Part shown: piece by piece, positions 1 through 11,793 of the stretch
How positions within the stretch are numbered: position 1 is the first letter of the stretch
Layout: each line of letters starts with the position of its first letter
NCBI GenBank assembly: GCA_000499405.2
Contig: HG738137.1
Location: 1,550,001-1,614,000 of the forward strand
Source: Onchocerca volvulus
Lineage: Eukaryota > Nematoda > Chromadorea > Rhabditida > Onchocercidae
Length of the DNA stretch: 64,000 bases
Reading direction: 5' to 3'
Translations under genes and position numbers: made by a program
The notes under the pieces: model-generated
Databases searched by the model: none
The model's input: the letters and a program-made list of their open reading frames with translations, nothing else
Told to the model about the DNA's origin: nothing

Positions 1-109
1 ACACAATATTTAAACTAAGTATAAAAATCATGATTGGCTGAGTATACGAGCTATTTTTGCGGCCAAGAATAAAAACATCCACGAACTTACAGTATTATTC
101 AGTCCAACA

Positions 110-650
110 TTCAAAGCGAGGAAGTCACATGCAACATCAACGACATTGTTATAGAAGTATATAAAGCGGTTAATTATTCAACAAAATTTTCTGAATTCAC
201 TCCATCTGCCAGGGACGCCACCACACGTACTACAATTGAAATTGGCATGCCAATTATCATGTTGCGAAACATCAAACAGTCAAAACTTTGCAACGACACA
301 CGGTTTAGTAAAAAAATTAATGAGCAATGTCGTAAAGCAAAAATCTTGACAAGACTTTTTCAAAGGTGAAGATGCCCTTATTCCTGGCATTTCTATGATC
401 CCAACGGATATGCCATTTCAGTTTAAGAGATTGCAAATATTCAATTCGATTGGCATTTGCATTCATCATCAACAAAACTCAGGGCCAATCGTTGGGATTG
501 TGCGATTTAAATCTAGAGACCGATTGCTTCCACATGGAAAATTATATGCTCCGTGTTCCAGAATCGGTAGACCAGACAATCTCTATATCTACACAGACAT
601 TGGAACAACAAAAATATTGTTTACCTACCAGTACTGCGAAATTAAACATT
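110..650 (+). pseudogene. Relic of a Helitron PIF1-like helicase (C-terminal part)
   Basis: The conceptual translation follows the C-terminal third of Helitron-encoded PIF1-like helicases but changes frame repeatedly. In order one can read AVNYSTKFSEF (from about 169), MPIIMLRN (about 248), LIPGISMIPTDMPFQFKRLQ (about 376-435), then in another frame AFAFIINKTQGQS (about 451) and, back in the earlier frame, HGKLYAPCSRIGRPDNLYIY (about 530-590). The INKTQGQS stretch and the LY.A.SR.G..DNL block are the late helicase motifs of superfamily 1B enzymes in these transposons. At least two frameshifts and several stops make it non-functional. The Rep domain and early helicase motifs are not in the window, so the copy is either cut by the window edge or 5' truncated. 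It belongs to the same element class as the short copies at 12, 39 and 50 kb. The family call rests on remembered motif order, not on a search. Confidence 0.8.
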
Positions 651-1213
651 TTAGAAACGTGCACTTCCTCTTTTTTTTTTTTTCTGTCAGAAGCGTGGCC
701 GAGTTGAGCCAGTCTTCAATAATTATATACATGCATTTCCAGCAAATTATTGTTATTGAAAGATCAAAATGGTCTAGATAACACTGCGTATTTTAAAAAG
801 CATACTTTAGAATTCAGCAATATCACGGCGAAAAACTACTAAACAATTTGACCTTAGATATGAGGGTTTACGTGTAATATTCTTGTTCACGTGAAATATA
901 TCCCCTTCAAAAGTAATTCATGCATAATTTTCTCGCATGTCTCGTTGTGCCATTTTTCTCTTTAATCTTCGATGCATAATAGGAAACGAAATGTGACAAA
1001 TGAAGCAAGCAAACCTGAAATGGTCTATAAATTTGTTAAAAAGGCATAAGAATATCATCATTAATATTCGGAATTCGATATAATATAACAACGCATGTAA
1101 TAATGACGTACACATAGTTCAATGGATATGATGCTATCCGTTTCGGAATAAAGAAAGGAAGATTTAGAATGGCTTTAATATAATTAATTAATGACGTCAA
1201 CAACAGGTAAATA
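651..1213. other. Intergenic, nothing recognised
   Basis: AT-rich sequence between the helicase relic and the tetranucleotide array. The open frames here are short, overlap on both strands and have no splice or family support. Confidence 0.5.
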
Positions 1214-1442
1214 ATATTTGCACAGATCAATGAATGAATGTAGAAATCGATGCAGAATGACTGAATGAATAAATTTCGTTTCATGAATGAATGAATAAAT
1301 GAATGAATAAATCGATGAATGAATGAATGAATGAATGAATGAATGGATGAATGGATGAATGAATGAATGGATGAATGAATGAATGGATGAATGAATGAAT
1401 GAGTGAATGAATGAATGACTGAATGAATGAATAAACAAATGA
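1214..1442. repeat. AATG tetranucleotide array
   Basis: The + strand is an almost continuous run of GAAT/GAATG units with scattered point changes (GGATG, AAATG, GAGTG). It produces an artificial Phe-Ile-His-Ser frame on the minus strand. It is a simple-sequence repeat and not a gene. Confidence 0.95.
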
Positions 1443-2922
1443 ATTAGCATCTGCGTGGCATCGGCTAACTTTTTTGGAAGGGTGATCTATTAGTTTTATT
1501 TTGAGTAATATTATTAACTCTTCTAGAAAGATATTACTAATTTAAAACGATGGCTTCTTCATTAATTTGTCAATATTTAAGTGAGCATGTGCTAAAACAA
1601 AATTAGAAATAAAAATTAAATTATAGGTTTGGAACCCTGTGAAATGTTAATTTTGCACGCAACTCGTAAACTGAGTTACTTCTGCGTCTGACTTAGTAAT
1701 ATTGATTTTGCATGTAATCCAATGACTACTACTGTTGAATTCATTTTAAAGTATCTGTTTTTGTAGAATCCGTAAAAGCATTTTTTTTTTTTGAAAGAAT
1801 TCCGTAGTTTAAATTGCCGCAATTCAATGCTTTCTTCCGCCACAGTTGAGAAATTGTTCTGTGCTCGCCGTATTTTGTGGAAGTGCTGGGTTGGGGGTTT
1901 GTTGTAAATTGTCTTTGGATTTCGTTTTTTTTGAGGTGAGGTCATCCAAATTGTTTGACCTTTTATATTGTCTGGTCATCCCATATCGTTCAGTTGTTTA
2001 CTTCATCCAATTATTCAAAGTATTCGATTATTCAAATTATGCCAGATCATTCATACTATGTTATCTTAATTATCCGATCAGTCTTTTATTTCGTGATCTA
2101 AATTGTCCGTAATTAAAATTACTGTTGTGTCCGGTCATCCAATTTTGTCATGTTGTCCGAATTATTTTGTATTTTTTAAGATGATGTTTTTCTTATTCGA
2201 TCATTGTTATCAGATGATTAGATTGTTCGATTATCGCATCAAGAACATTACCAAATTAGTTGACCTTTCCAGAAATAACTTGGAATGATAAAAGGATTCC
2301 CGTTTTACTTATCTGGATAAGTTGCCGAACTAGGCCATCTATCGGCAATGTTTTTTCGGTTTATTAAAAGCTGTTCCAGAATCCATTCTGCTATATCTTA
2401 CATCATTATGAGATAGATATATAAGACAGATTTTCTGGAAGATAACCCGTATTTATCAACTATTTGATCGAATTCTTAAAATTTGGAGTTGTTTGTGTGC
2501 ATTATAGTATTGATGAATTATATCCTAATGCCTGAAAGTTCTGATAAAGGTCGTCGTGAAAACAGAATATTCTGCTGAGTTATGTCAAGATACCAAAATG
2601 CTCTGATGAATCTGTTTTGGTATCTTTCGAATGTCATCAGAAGTTCCGCAAGACAAAAGCTTTTGATGAATTCCTCTTCGCGTGTGATGCTCCAGTCTCG
2701 AAATATTTTGAATTCATTTATATGAATGATATGTACGTATCAATTTAATTCATATCGGAAAACCGGATATGTTGTAATATATTGTCAACTTTCCAACAAT
2801 TCATTCGTTAAATCGGTTCTTATCATTATAGCTGATTTTTTATTAATTATCAATTATTGAAATATTCCATTTCAGATTGTATGTAAAAGTTTTGTTTTTT
2901 TGGATGCAAACTACGAAATGAA
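1443..2922. other. Intergenic region upstream of the coiled-coil gene
   Basis: No gene recognised. From about 1930 to 2250 the + strand keeps returning to short variants of GTCATCC, TTATTCGA and TTGTCCGA every ten or so bases, which looks like a heavily decayed short-period repeat. The final few hundred bases must hold the promoter or leader acceptor of the next gene, but no defined element could be picked out. Confidence 0.4.
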
Positions 2923-5900
2923 ATGGCATCGTCGTTGATTAAAATATTTCGTTTCAGAAAGCACAAGGATTGTGATGATCTTGTAAGTTTATGAGTTAAA
3001 ATAATGTTTTACTTGCTTCTTTACTTAGATTGGTTTAGCAACTAATTGATGAGAAATTTATATGAAGTAATAAGACAACCGGTTTGCATTATCTAACTAA
3101 TGGACAACGGCTTGAACGAATGAGATAACCGGTTCGGATTTTACAATGTATTGAGTGGTATTAGAAATATTAGAAAAAAGAAAAAAAATTAGAAATGGTA
3201 TACAGAATCGGTAATAATAATGTTCTCTTCTTTTTTCTCTTGTTTAGCTCATTTCCATCTTTGCTTTTGGTTTGAAATATACTTGATTGATCTCCATGTC
3301 TGGATGAAAAACCAAACATTGAAATGGAAAAACTCGCAAGATCCAAAATATTCGTACCATTTATGCTGTATAAAGTGTTGATTATTTGGATCAAGCATCT
3401 AGAATAATTCATTCTTTTATAGTACGATTCTAGAAAATTTTCTTAAATTGCATTTAATGATATATTGATTAGTAGGCAAATCTTTACTGATAGATTTAAA
3501 GCCTGTATTTGCGTTTTATTTTTTTTTATTACATAAGAAAAGTTGAAACTTATTTGCTAAGTAAATGAAGTTCTGATCGACTTATCTTTCAAATAAAGGC
3601 ATGTCAACCTTTTGTCAAACAAACTGAGTTTTGTTATTTGTTTTACTTACCGAACAAATATTTTTTTAATAATCATTTATTTGGGAATTTTATTTTTCAT
3701 TATAGAATCGTAGAGAGTCTGCACGTCGTTCATTACGATGTTGTTCACCAATTCCTTCTTGGCGATCCGATAAAGAAGCTATCTATATAAGCGGTGCATC
3801 ATGGACTCGTCCATCAGCGCCCTATTCTGTTATTACGGCACCAAAGAAAGGGAAACAAACAAGATCATGTCCTGGAGGAGTTTCCATTTTCCCGACTAAA
3901 TCGTCTAACAATAACAAAAAGTTCGACTCGGTTGAAAGCAAGTTCGTTTCATTCACTTTTATTGTATTATTTGTCAACTTTTGTGTTAAATTATCTTCTA
4001 TTTGTTAACCTTCGCGTATGTATATAAATTGTTAAAACAGCAAATTATTGAGACTAAATATCTAGAATAATTCATTCTGTTAGATATGACTTCTAGAAAA
4101 TTTTCTTAAATTGCATTTAATGATATATTGATTAGTAGGCAGATCTTTACTGGTAGATTTAAACCTATATTTGTGTTTTATCAATCTTTGATTATATACA
4201 TATATACTTTTTAAGCAAATAATGTTTTTCTGATTGATTTGTCTTTTAAGCTGATGTAAATATTCTATCAGATATATTCTTTGTAATAGTTTGTGCTAAT
4301 TGCAGTCATGCTTCATTTCATTTGGACATTGAGGGTGGATGTATGAATAATACAGTTAATTCGAACTCTTCATTTACGTCAACATCGTCACTGTAATTTC
4401 AGAAGTGTTGGGATAGCAGCTGATGCCAGAAATCTAGACGCGGAAATAAAGACATCTGAATATGGTAGCGCTGATCCTAGTCCAACAGATAGTTCACAGA
4501 GTGCTCAAATACCATTTTTGGAATCCAAAGCTGACGCTCAATTTAAAGCTGAGGTTTGCTAATTTTAACTAAAAGTGAGGAATAGAAAATATTTCCTTAT
4601 TTTAGAATTTCATAGAAGGCAATGACTTTTTAAGTCACAAATGGCAAAGATATGGGAAAATGAATGGTTTTCTTAAGTTTTGCAGAAAATGAGGTTTTTA
4701 TGAACTGAAGTAACTTTTGAAGATTTTCTTAAACTAAATTTCGTTTTTTAGATTCAGAAATACGAATTTGAAATACGTAGATTAAGAAAACGTCTCAAAG
4801 AAGAGCGACATTATTTCAAAGGACAAATCATTGCTGTACAGGTATGAAATTAGCTGATCAAATGTAATCTTTCGGCGATCGTTGTTTTTAAGGACAACGA
4901 CCAAATCGAATTTTGCTTTCACGAGCATCATTTTTAGATGTTGTGAAATTAAATCAGTAGAAGTTATTGACTGTTATTCAATTTATTTTAAAAAATTTCT
5001 TGGCATTATTAACTGATCAAGTACTGTCCAAAAAAGATGTCAAGTGCAATGAATTTATTACATACTATTTTTCCAGAAAGAAAAAGATCACATGAGACGT
5101 TATTTGGAGAAAGCTAGTCGAACTGTTATGCATATGCAACGAGGGATTGATCAAGAAAGACGGAAGAATTCAAATCTAAGGAAACAGTTACACGAATCAG
5201 ATATAATTATTGTAAGAAATATTTTTTCAAGAGAAATTTTTGTCATATTTTCATGGGAAATCTATTTATAGTATATTTAGCATTATTGAAGGACAATTTG
5301 AGACAAAGTTCGTTTTCTTTTTAGAAAGAAATTTCATTTTTTCTTTTTTAGTAGTTGGTCACTCAAAATTTTTTACATTCTGATTACTAGCAGTCAGTAA
5401 TTTATTATATTTTCTGTGAATGTAAAAATAAATCTTTATACTATCGCTTCATATTTTTGGAGGTTTGTTACTGTTTCTATGGTAATATTTACAGATTGGT
5501 CTGCAAAATCAGCTTAGGAACAATCAATATCGTGAAGTAGAACGTGTAGGCAATGTTAATTGTCCATCATGTGGTTCAACGATTGTTGGTGCTGGCGAAG
5601 CGCTTTGTGCGCTCACACATTCAAATGCAAATCTTTACGACGATTCATTTATTTCAAATGTTAGCGATGCACCGGATGAAGTGAAAAGTTTCCGTAACAA
5701 AAAATGCAGTACACCCGCAGCTGCACCATCGCCAAGAACTTGTTCACCAGCTATGAAGGTACTTTTTACTGTTTTAAACTTCAGCTCGGACCCGTACTCA
5801 AACTGGATGGTCAAGTCCTAGGCTGATTGAACTGCAACTTATCTTAATTCGAATTCAAAAAGTGATTTTTTTTTATGAACCCAATTACAATATTGCTTAA

Positions 5901-6748
5901 TCTTTTATTGAAACTTAAGTTTTTAAGAGATTTTAAGTCTTTTTTGCTAAGTTTTACAAGTTGACAGTGACATGCCAAGAGGAGAAAATAGGAAGAAAGA
6001 AGCAATGAATAAAAAAGACTTTTAGTCTTAATTTTGGTTTTAGAGTGATAATATACCTTCGGAGCAAATGGCTACAAATGAAAAATCATATGTGAAATCA
6101 CCGCATAGTCCTTTGAGGCGTTCGTATTCGGACAGCGAATTACCATCGATGGTTTCAACGGCTGAAGTAGAAAGCGCTTCACAAGAATGTTTGCTGCAAC
6201 TAACCCATTTACCAACTCGTGGGGAATTGCTTTCCGAAAGTTTGGTTAGTTATTTTTTGCAAAACTTATATGAGTCACCAAAAAGTATAGATAAATAAGA
6301 GGATTTAAAATTAAGAATGCTTCTGAATTTAGGAAGTATGTAATGTCGTGAATTTCATAGAAATTAAGTTTATGAGCTTATTCCACGATTTTCATTAATT
6401 CGTTTTTTTTTTCTTTCATTTATTTAAATTTTCTAGGATGGTACCAGTTTCTCGTCAGATGAAGAAGCAACAACTATTGAATTGATAGAGAAGCAATTAA
6501 GACGTCGCGGTGATAATGTTCGCTTTGTACCTCCACGGCGAGCTGTGCGACAGGCAACTTTCCGACGTTTTGGTCGTAATGAACTAAGTGCTCTGGCAGA
6601 ATTTGACTATTTGCAAAATTTGAGTACTGATGCCAGTGGAATCGCAACCAGTTCAGACTATTCATCTCCGGAAAGACGTTTGGGATTAGGTAAAGAACAA
6701 AGAAGGACTGAAGATCGAACACTATGTAAATTAAAGGTCTCATCATGA
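2923..6748 (+). CDS. Orphan coiled-coil protein, 482 aa, 8 exons
   Basis: Exons: 2923-2982, 3706-3941, 4403-4553, 4752-4841, 5077-5211, 5495-5758, 6044-6244, 6437-6748; phases agree throughout and give 482 aa. The start ATG at 2923 opens MASSLIKIFRFRKHKD, and the exon ends on a perfect GTAAGT donor. Residues 1-150 are basic and Ser-rich. About 150-225 (exons 4-5) is a strongly charged helix with heptad-like spacing (RRLRKRLKEERHYFKGQ, then ERRKNSNLRKQL), very likely a coiled coil. A lone CPSCG pair follows near residue 240, too little for a zinc finger by itself. The remainder is Ser/Pro-rich with phosphorylation-like RRSYSDSE, then an Arg-rich stretch ending in KVSS. I do not recognise the family. 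The downstream neighbour EME1 is convergent, about 610 bp away. Introns 1 and 2 share a direct duplication. Confidence 0.75.
3398..4260. repeat. Direct duplication in introns 1 and 2 of the coiled-coil gene
   Basis: The stretch from about 3398 to 3600 and the stretch from about 4071 to 4260 are copies of each other, offset by 673 bp. The best block (TCTAGAATAATTCATTC and onward through ATTGATTAGTAGGCA) is nearly identical for over 100 bp; after that, similarity fades but continues through the TTGCTAAG/TTAAGCAAAT part. The copies lie in two different introns and flank exon 2. Confidence 0.85.
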
Positions 6749-7360
6749 TTCATTTAAACAGTTTGTTTTGTAACCGTAATAAGAAGGGTTAAATCCTCAC
6801 TGTCAGTGCTTAATGTCCATAATAATGTTTTCTTGTTGGAAATGTGTTGTTATACTACTTACTGCTTTTTATGCTGTACTTGCTGTTAATATTTTTCTTG
6901 CATTTTTCTAGATTTATTTCAATTAAGATTTAGTAAATAACTCTTTATAATTTACAATTATGAATTATTCTAATGGTTTTAATAATTGTTTTATTAAGAA
7001 ATAGCCAGTTGAAAAAAATCCAGAATTTTTACAATTATGCATATTCCACTACACTCTAAAATCAAAGAAGTTTATAATATTCCTCAAATTAGATACGATG
7101 GTACATTAACATACCAAAACAATGAAAATACAATCAAAGTCGGTAGTTTATTACATAAAATTCTATATTTTTCTGAATTTTGTGCTTCAGCTTTTCAATT
7201 TATATCTGCTGGCTGATATTACTTCTTAACTATTATTTTTCTAAGTTCCTAATTGTTTATATTCTTATTGTGCCTATTGTCAAAATCATATCACTTGACC
7301 GAATCATGTTTGCTTACATAAAAGAAACATGAATTTTCTTTTTTCAAATCTCCAAAATAA

Positions 7361-10300
7361 TCAATTTTCATCGATAATTTCGGTACCATTGATGCTTGTA
7401 AGCATCAAATAAATTTTACGCGCTAGCATTGGTCCAATTTTTCTACCATGGTCCATCTTTGTATCAGCTAAGAATTTTATTCCTTCTTTCATTGACATCG
7501 TTCTTAATCTATAAATCTCAAGTTCTAAAAATTGAGGTGATTTTAGATTTTAGACCAAATTTCAAGTCATTTAAATCTGTAAAAACTCCCATTTCCGAAA
7601 AGTTCCATGTGATTATTATCATACGAATTGTTTAAAATATTTTGAAGTTAGAAAACTTTTTTCATTTTGAGCCAGAATTTATCTGAATTAGAAAAGAAAT
7701 TTCTGATAGTTTATTTTGCGATGAAAAAAACTTACAACTTCGAAAGAGCATGTGGGCTCGGGAACGTATTTACAATTGTCCGTTGTGCATCGCTTCCCAT
7801 TCGATGTATCTGACTTAACATTTTCATCCACCAATCAGATACGATGGATGAATCATCACCCTGCAAATTATAAATCTAACTGGAGAATGAGTCTCAATTT
7901 CCGATCAAATCTTTCGTGCTCTTTATAAATAGCCTTAGTAATTGTCCAGTTCTAATGTGCTTGGAAAAGAAAATAACTTGTCTCTAAGAATTTTCGAATA
8001 AATGGAGTTTTCTTGACAAGACTGATAGCGAATGTAGAAAGAGAAGTTAATTATCTAAATTCAATTCATTTAAAATTATATCATAATTTAACAAAAGGTT
8101 GTAGTAGGAAAATCGAAATTATCCAAGACACTGTGACGAGAATAAGCAATAAAAAAAATAAGTGGAAATGAAATTGATAACAGATCACATCTTACTTCCG
8201 TGATGCCCTTTTCGATATTTACAATCGGCAGAACTTGTTTTTCTAAGCGATTTTTGTTTTGGGCAATGGATCGATGCATTTGAGCAATAAGCATAGCATA
8301 TTCTTCTGCTTTTAGAACAAAACGAGTTTGAGCATGAAAACGTTCAAAAATCTCCAAAACAAAATCTGCTATCTAAAGAATATATTAGCTTAGAAATTTA
8401 CCACTTAAGGTAGCTTTTTATCTTACTAATATACCTCTACATAATTTGGTAATTACTTTAAATTAATTTATAACTCTCGTAATTAGTTGAAACAACAACA
8501 CTTCTCGTTCTTCTTGTTCTAATTTGACAAGTTTAAATTGTTAATATATTTTCATAATAGGAAATGTGACAACTTACTTTTTCTCTCCGTAATTTTAGCA
8601 AGCCATGAACAACAATGGTAAGTTGTGGTGATGGAAATGGATACTTCTTCAAGTTCTCTTCAATAAATCCTGCAATTTCATCAGCTGATTTGAATTGGCC
8701 GTAACGCTGCGCATCTAATGACAAAATGCAGAACTGTTCATACATCTGCAAAATTTTTTGCAAAATATTACCTAATACCAGAGTCGGTAAAAACTGTAAT
8801 TATTAACACAATCAATGTGATTACAGTTGCATAGTCTGCAGAGGACAAACAAAACGAAATCTTCAACTTCCGAAAAAGTTGTGAACATCCGACAAATGTT
8901 TAATGACAATTAAATTTAAAACATAAACATTAAATTAAGAACTGTTTCATCCAATGAGTACTGCCATTTCCTTCGGATTCTGCATATTGATACAATGGAA
9001 TACTAACCTTTAAAGAAAGATTTACAGTGTTAACTGCTAATAGTCTAATTATAAAAATATTCCTCAAATGCATTTTTTTTTTTTGCAGTTTCCAGGAAAA
9101 TGTCTTTTCTTGTTTAACATTGCTACTAAATATTTTTAATAATTTAACGGAAATAATTGCAGATAATTTCGTCATATCAGTAAGCAATAAAAAAAGAAGA
9201 ACAAATCGATATGAATACGTGCAATAAAATTCAGTAAAGCAAGAACGAACCAACTTCTCGCCACGAATAAATTCACCATTGTCTACTTCACCCTGCAAAA
9301 CTCTTCTTTTCCAACAAACCGTCATGCCACTTCCATCGAAAAGGAGTTGATCACGGATGCCGCGGTCTTCAAATATTTTCATCGTCAGTTCACTTAAATT
9401 TTCTGCAACATAGAGAAATTATGAATAGAACTTCTCCGAAATTCGTGATTATATGGACATCATAATCTTAATTGTTATAACTATACCATAATAAAAAGAA
9501 AATTATAATAAAAATCCTTCCTTGTCATATTGGTAATTTTCTATGGGAATTTTGTAGAAATGGTAAGACGGAGATTATCGAAAAGAGCTCATTGCCTAAT
9601 TTGTTATGAATTTCTACTTCCGAATGCATAACTTGTTACGACTTCTTTGCTTGTATTCCTGTGATAATTAGTCGATTGAGTGACCAACTATCAAATCTGA
9701 CAGTTGATCATAACAGTATCACCTTTTAAAATAATAGAATATACCGTAGTCAGATGCAAAAGTGAAACTGAGATTTAATTACATCATTTCTCATTCAATC
9801 TTGCTAATCATAACAACATACCTATTGCGGCAAGTAAATCCAGACTGATAAGACAGAACAGATTCTGTTCACACTTTGTTTTTTTCGCCGCAGCTACTTC
9901 TCGTTCAAATTTGGCCAACTGTTTCTCGAGTTCAATTCGCTTCTAGAATCCATAATATATATTTCACATTGGTTTGTGAAACTTTTAAAAGCGACTAATT
10001 CAACTTATCAAGATTTACCAAGATTATTTTTTCTATTTATAGTAGCTATCTTGTCAATAGCCTATGCACACTTTAAACATGAAAGAAGCTGCTTAGAGTA
10101 TAAAAAATACGGTACATCTTAATGGACTATGATAGGTTTTAACTACTAAATTTATTATAATAAACATTAAATATGAGGGAAATCTAAAGAATATTTTGAT
10201 TTATAATCCATTAGAAGCAAAGTTGAATTAACCTTCTTTTCTATCCTTTCTTGTTCCTTCTTTTGTTTAGCCTCCTCTTTTGCAACCTGAACTATTTATC

Positions 10301-11740
10301 GTTAGTTCAAAGCAAGTTAGCACACATAATAATATACTGAATTCTATTATCCAACGAGCTGTAAACTTAGTATAATTTTAGCAGTTATAAGATATTTCAG
10401 AATGATTACTAGTTTCTATTTAAAAATCTCTAAAGATCTCTAAAAAAAGTCAGTAGGCTTAATTTTATGCATTACATTTATTTGAGAAGTTACGTGTGGC
10501 TTTCGTAACTTTATTTTTAATCATAATTTCGTATTATTGTAACAGATATTTCGAAAGAAAAAACATTGTCAAAACTTCAAATTATAATGAGAAATAAATC
10601 AGACCTAAATAAACATATATTCTTCAAGGTTTTCCTATTTTTTTTTCAGTTTTTTTTATTTTTAATCATACCAATATGAATATATCAAATACTTATTTTC
10701 AGTCACACTAATATGAATATATTGAAAAAGTATATATTTATATATTTATTGAAAATTATGAAGCATAACCTTCTCAGCATTTATTTCATCTTTTGTTCTC
10801 TTTCTTCTCTTTTTGTCCATACATACACCATCAGAAAGCGAACGTACTATACATATCGATGGAGCTCTCTTATCAGGAGAAATTGAAGATGTTATGGGTT
10901 CATTAGTCATTAGCGGAGTTTCTTTGAGTAATGGCGATGATTGCACAGGTTGTGAGAACGATTCATGGCTGTAGCAATATGCAAAATCTCCGCATTCTGG
11001 TATTTCATCTGATCCATTTCGAAGCTTCTCATTAGAATCAGTCAACTCATCGTCTGAAGAAGATAAATCCAAAAATGCTGCATCATCCAAACGGTTGTGA
11101 ATGTCATCATCAAAGAATCTCGAACTGGATGATACCTGCTCTCCTTCAGCTTTTTCCTTGTCTCGAATATTGTATTTGGGAATTTTCTTATTGGTATCTG
11201 GAAGAAAACAAAATATTCCGAGGAAAATGTTCAAGGATACAAATTAGTTAAGAAAATAGGAAGAATTTCTTTTAAACACTGAATAGTATGAATGGCTTAG
11301 AAAAATTTGGAATATTTGATGAAATAAAAAATAAATATTTAACAGTTTTAAATATTAGTAGCATCTAATAGTTTATATTAAAAAAAAGTAGTCTAGATAT
11401 GAAGTAAATGATTCGAGCAATATATAATGTAATGGCCAAGAAATCTAAACCAAAAATTTGTATATTATTCATTCATGGAGTGAAAATAAATTAGCCAGAA
11501 TTTGACAGAGCTGTTTATAAAAGCAGAGAAATTGGCCATGATGTTTTACATTTTAAGTTTATGCAAATAAAATAGACAAAAAATTAGCCTATATTTCGTA
11601 CTTACGTAAGTGGAAACTGATAAAAAGTGCAAATAATCAAAATAATATTAACTGGAATTTAATATATTGGAACAACTTGGCTGTCTTTCGAATCCATTTT
11701 CATCTTCATCATCACTTAGCACTATTACACTTTCATCCAT
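7361..11740 (-). CDS. eme-1: EME1, partner subunit of the MUS81 structure-specific endonuclease
   Basis: Exons in transcription order: 11740-11653, 11197-10770, 10286-10233, 9942-9822, 9402-9251, 8745-8578, 8372-8196, 7860-7736, 7508-7361; all phases agree and give 486 aa (human about 570). EME1 pairs with MUS81 to cut branched DNA such as nicked Holliday junctions and stalled forks. The N-terminus carries VIVLSDDEDE, a textbook SUMO-interacting pattern. An acidic linker, a basic KKRRKRTKDE stretch and a charged helix follow. The ERCC4-like fold starts near residue 200; MTVCWKRR corresponds to the family's TWRRR segment, and QFCILSLDAQRYG to the next strand. The C-terminus has the two helix-hairpin-helix hallmarks, NTFPSPHAL and KIGPMLARKIYLML. 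The nuclease ERKxxxD motif of MUS81 is absent, as expected for EME1. The start follows a TTTCAG acceptor by 5 nt. Junction 5/6 was chosen because direct joining preserves phase and family alignment. Confidence 0.9.
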
Positions 11741-11752
11741 GCAAACTGAAAT
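11741..11752 (-). promoter_or_regulatory. Probable spliced-leader acceptor of eme-1
   Basis: On the minus strand CATTTCAG is followed by only five bases before the start ATG at 11740, and no coding exon lies upstream. A TTTCAG this close to a start is the normal arrangement of nematode trans-splice sites. Whether a spliced leader is added cannot be shown from DNA alone. Confidence 0.6.
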
Positions 11753-11793
11753 GTAAAGTAATTTTATTAAATCATAATATAACAAGTAAAAGC

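Noticed and set aside
1184..1450. 88-residue minus-strand open frame of Phe-Ile-His-Ser units
   Set aside because: It is the translation of the AATG tetranucleotide array.
8930..9250. Additional eme-1 exon between 9251 and 8745
   Set aside because: Candidate acceptors near 9010 lead to frames that stop or fail to match phase, and joining exon 5 directly to exon 6 preserves the EME1 alignment.
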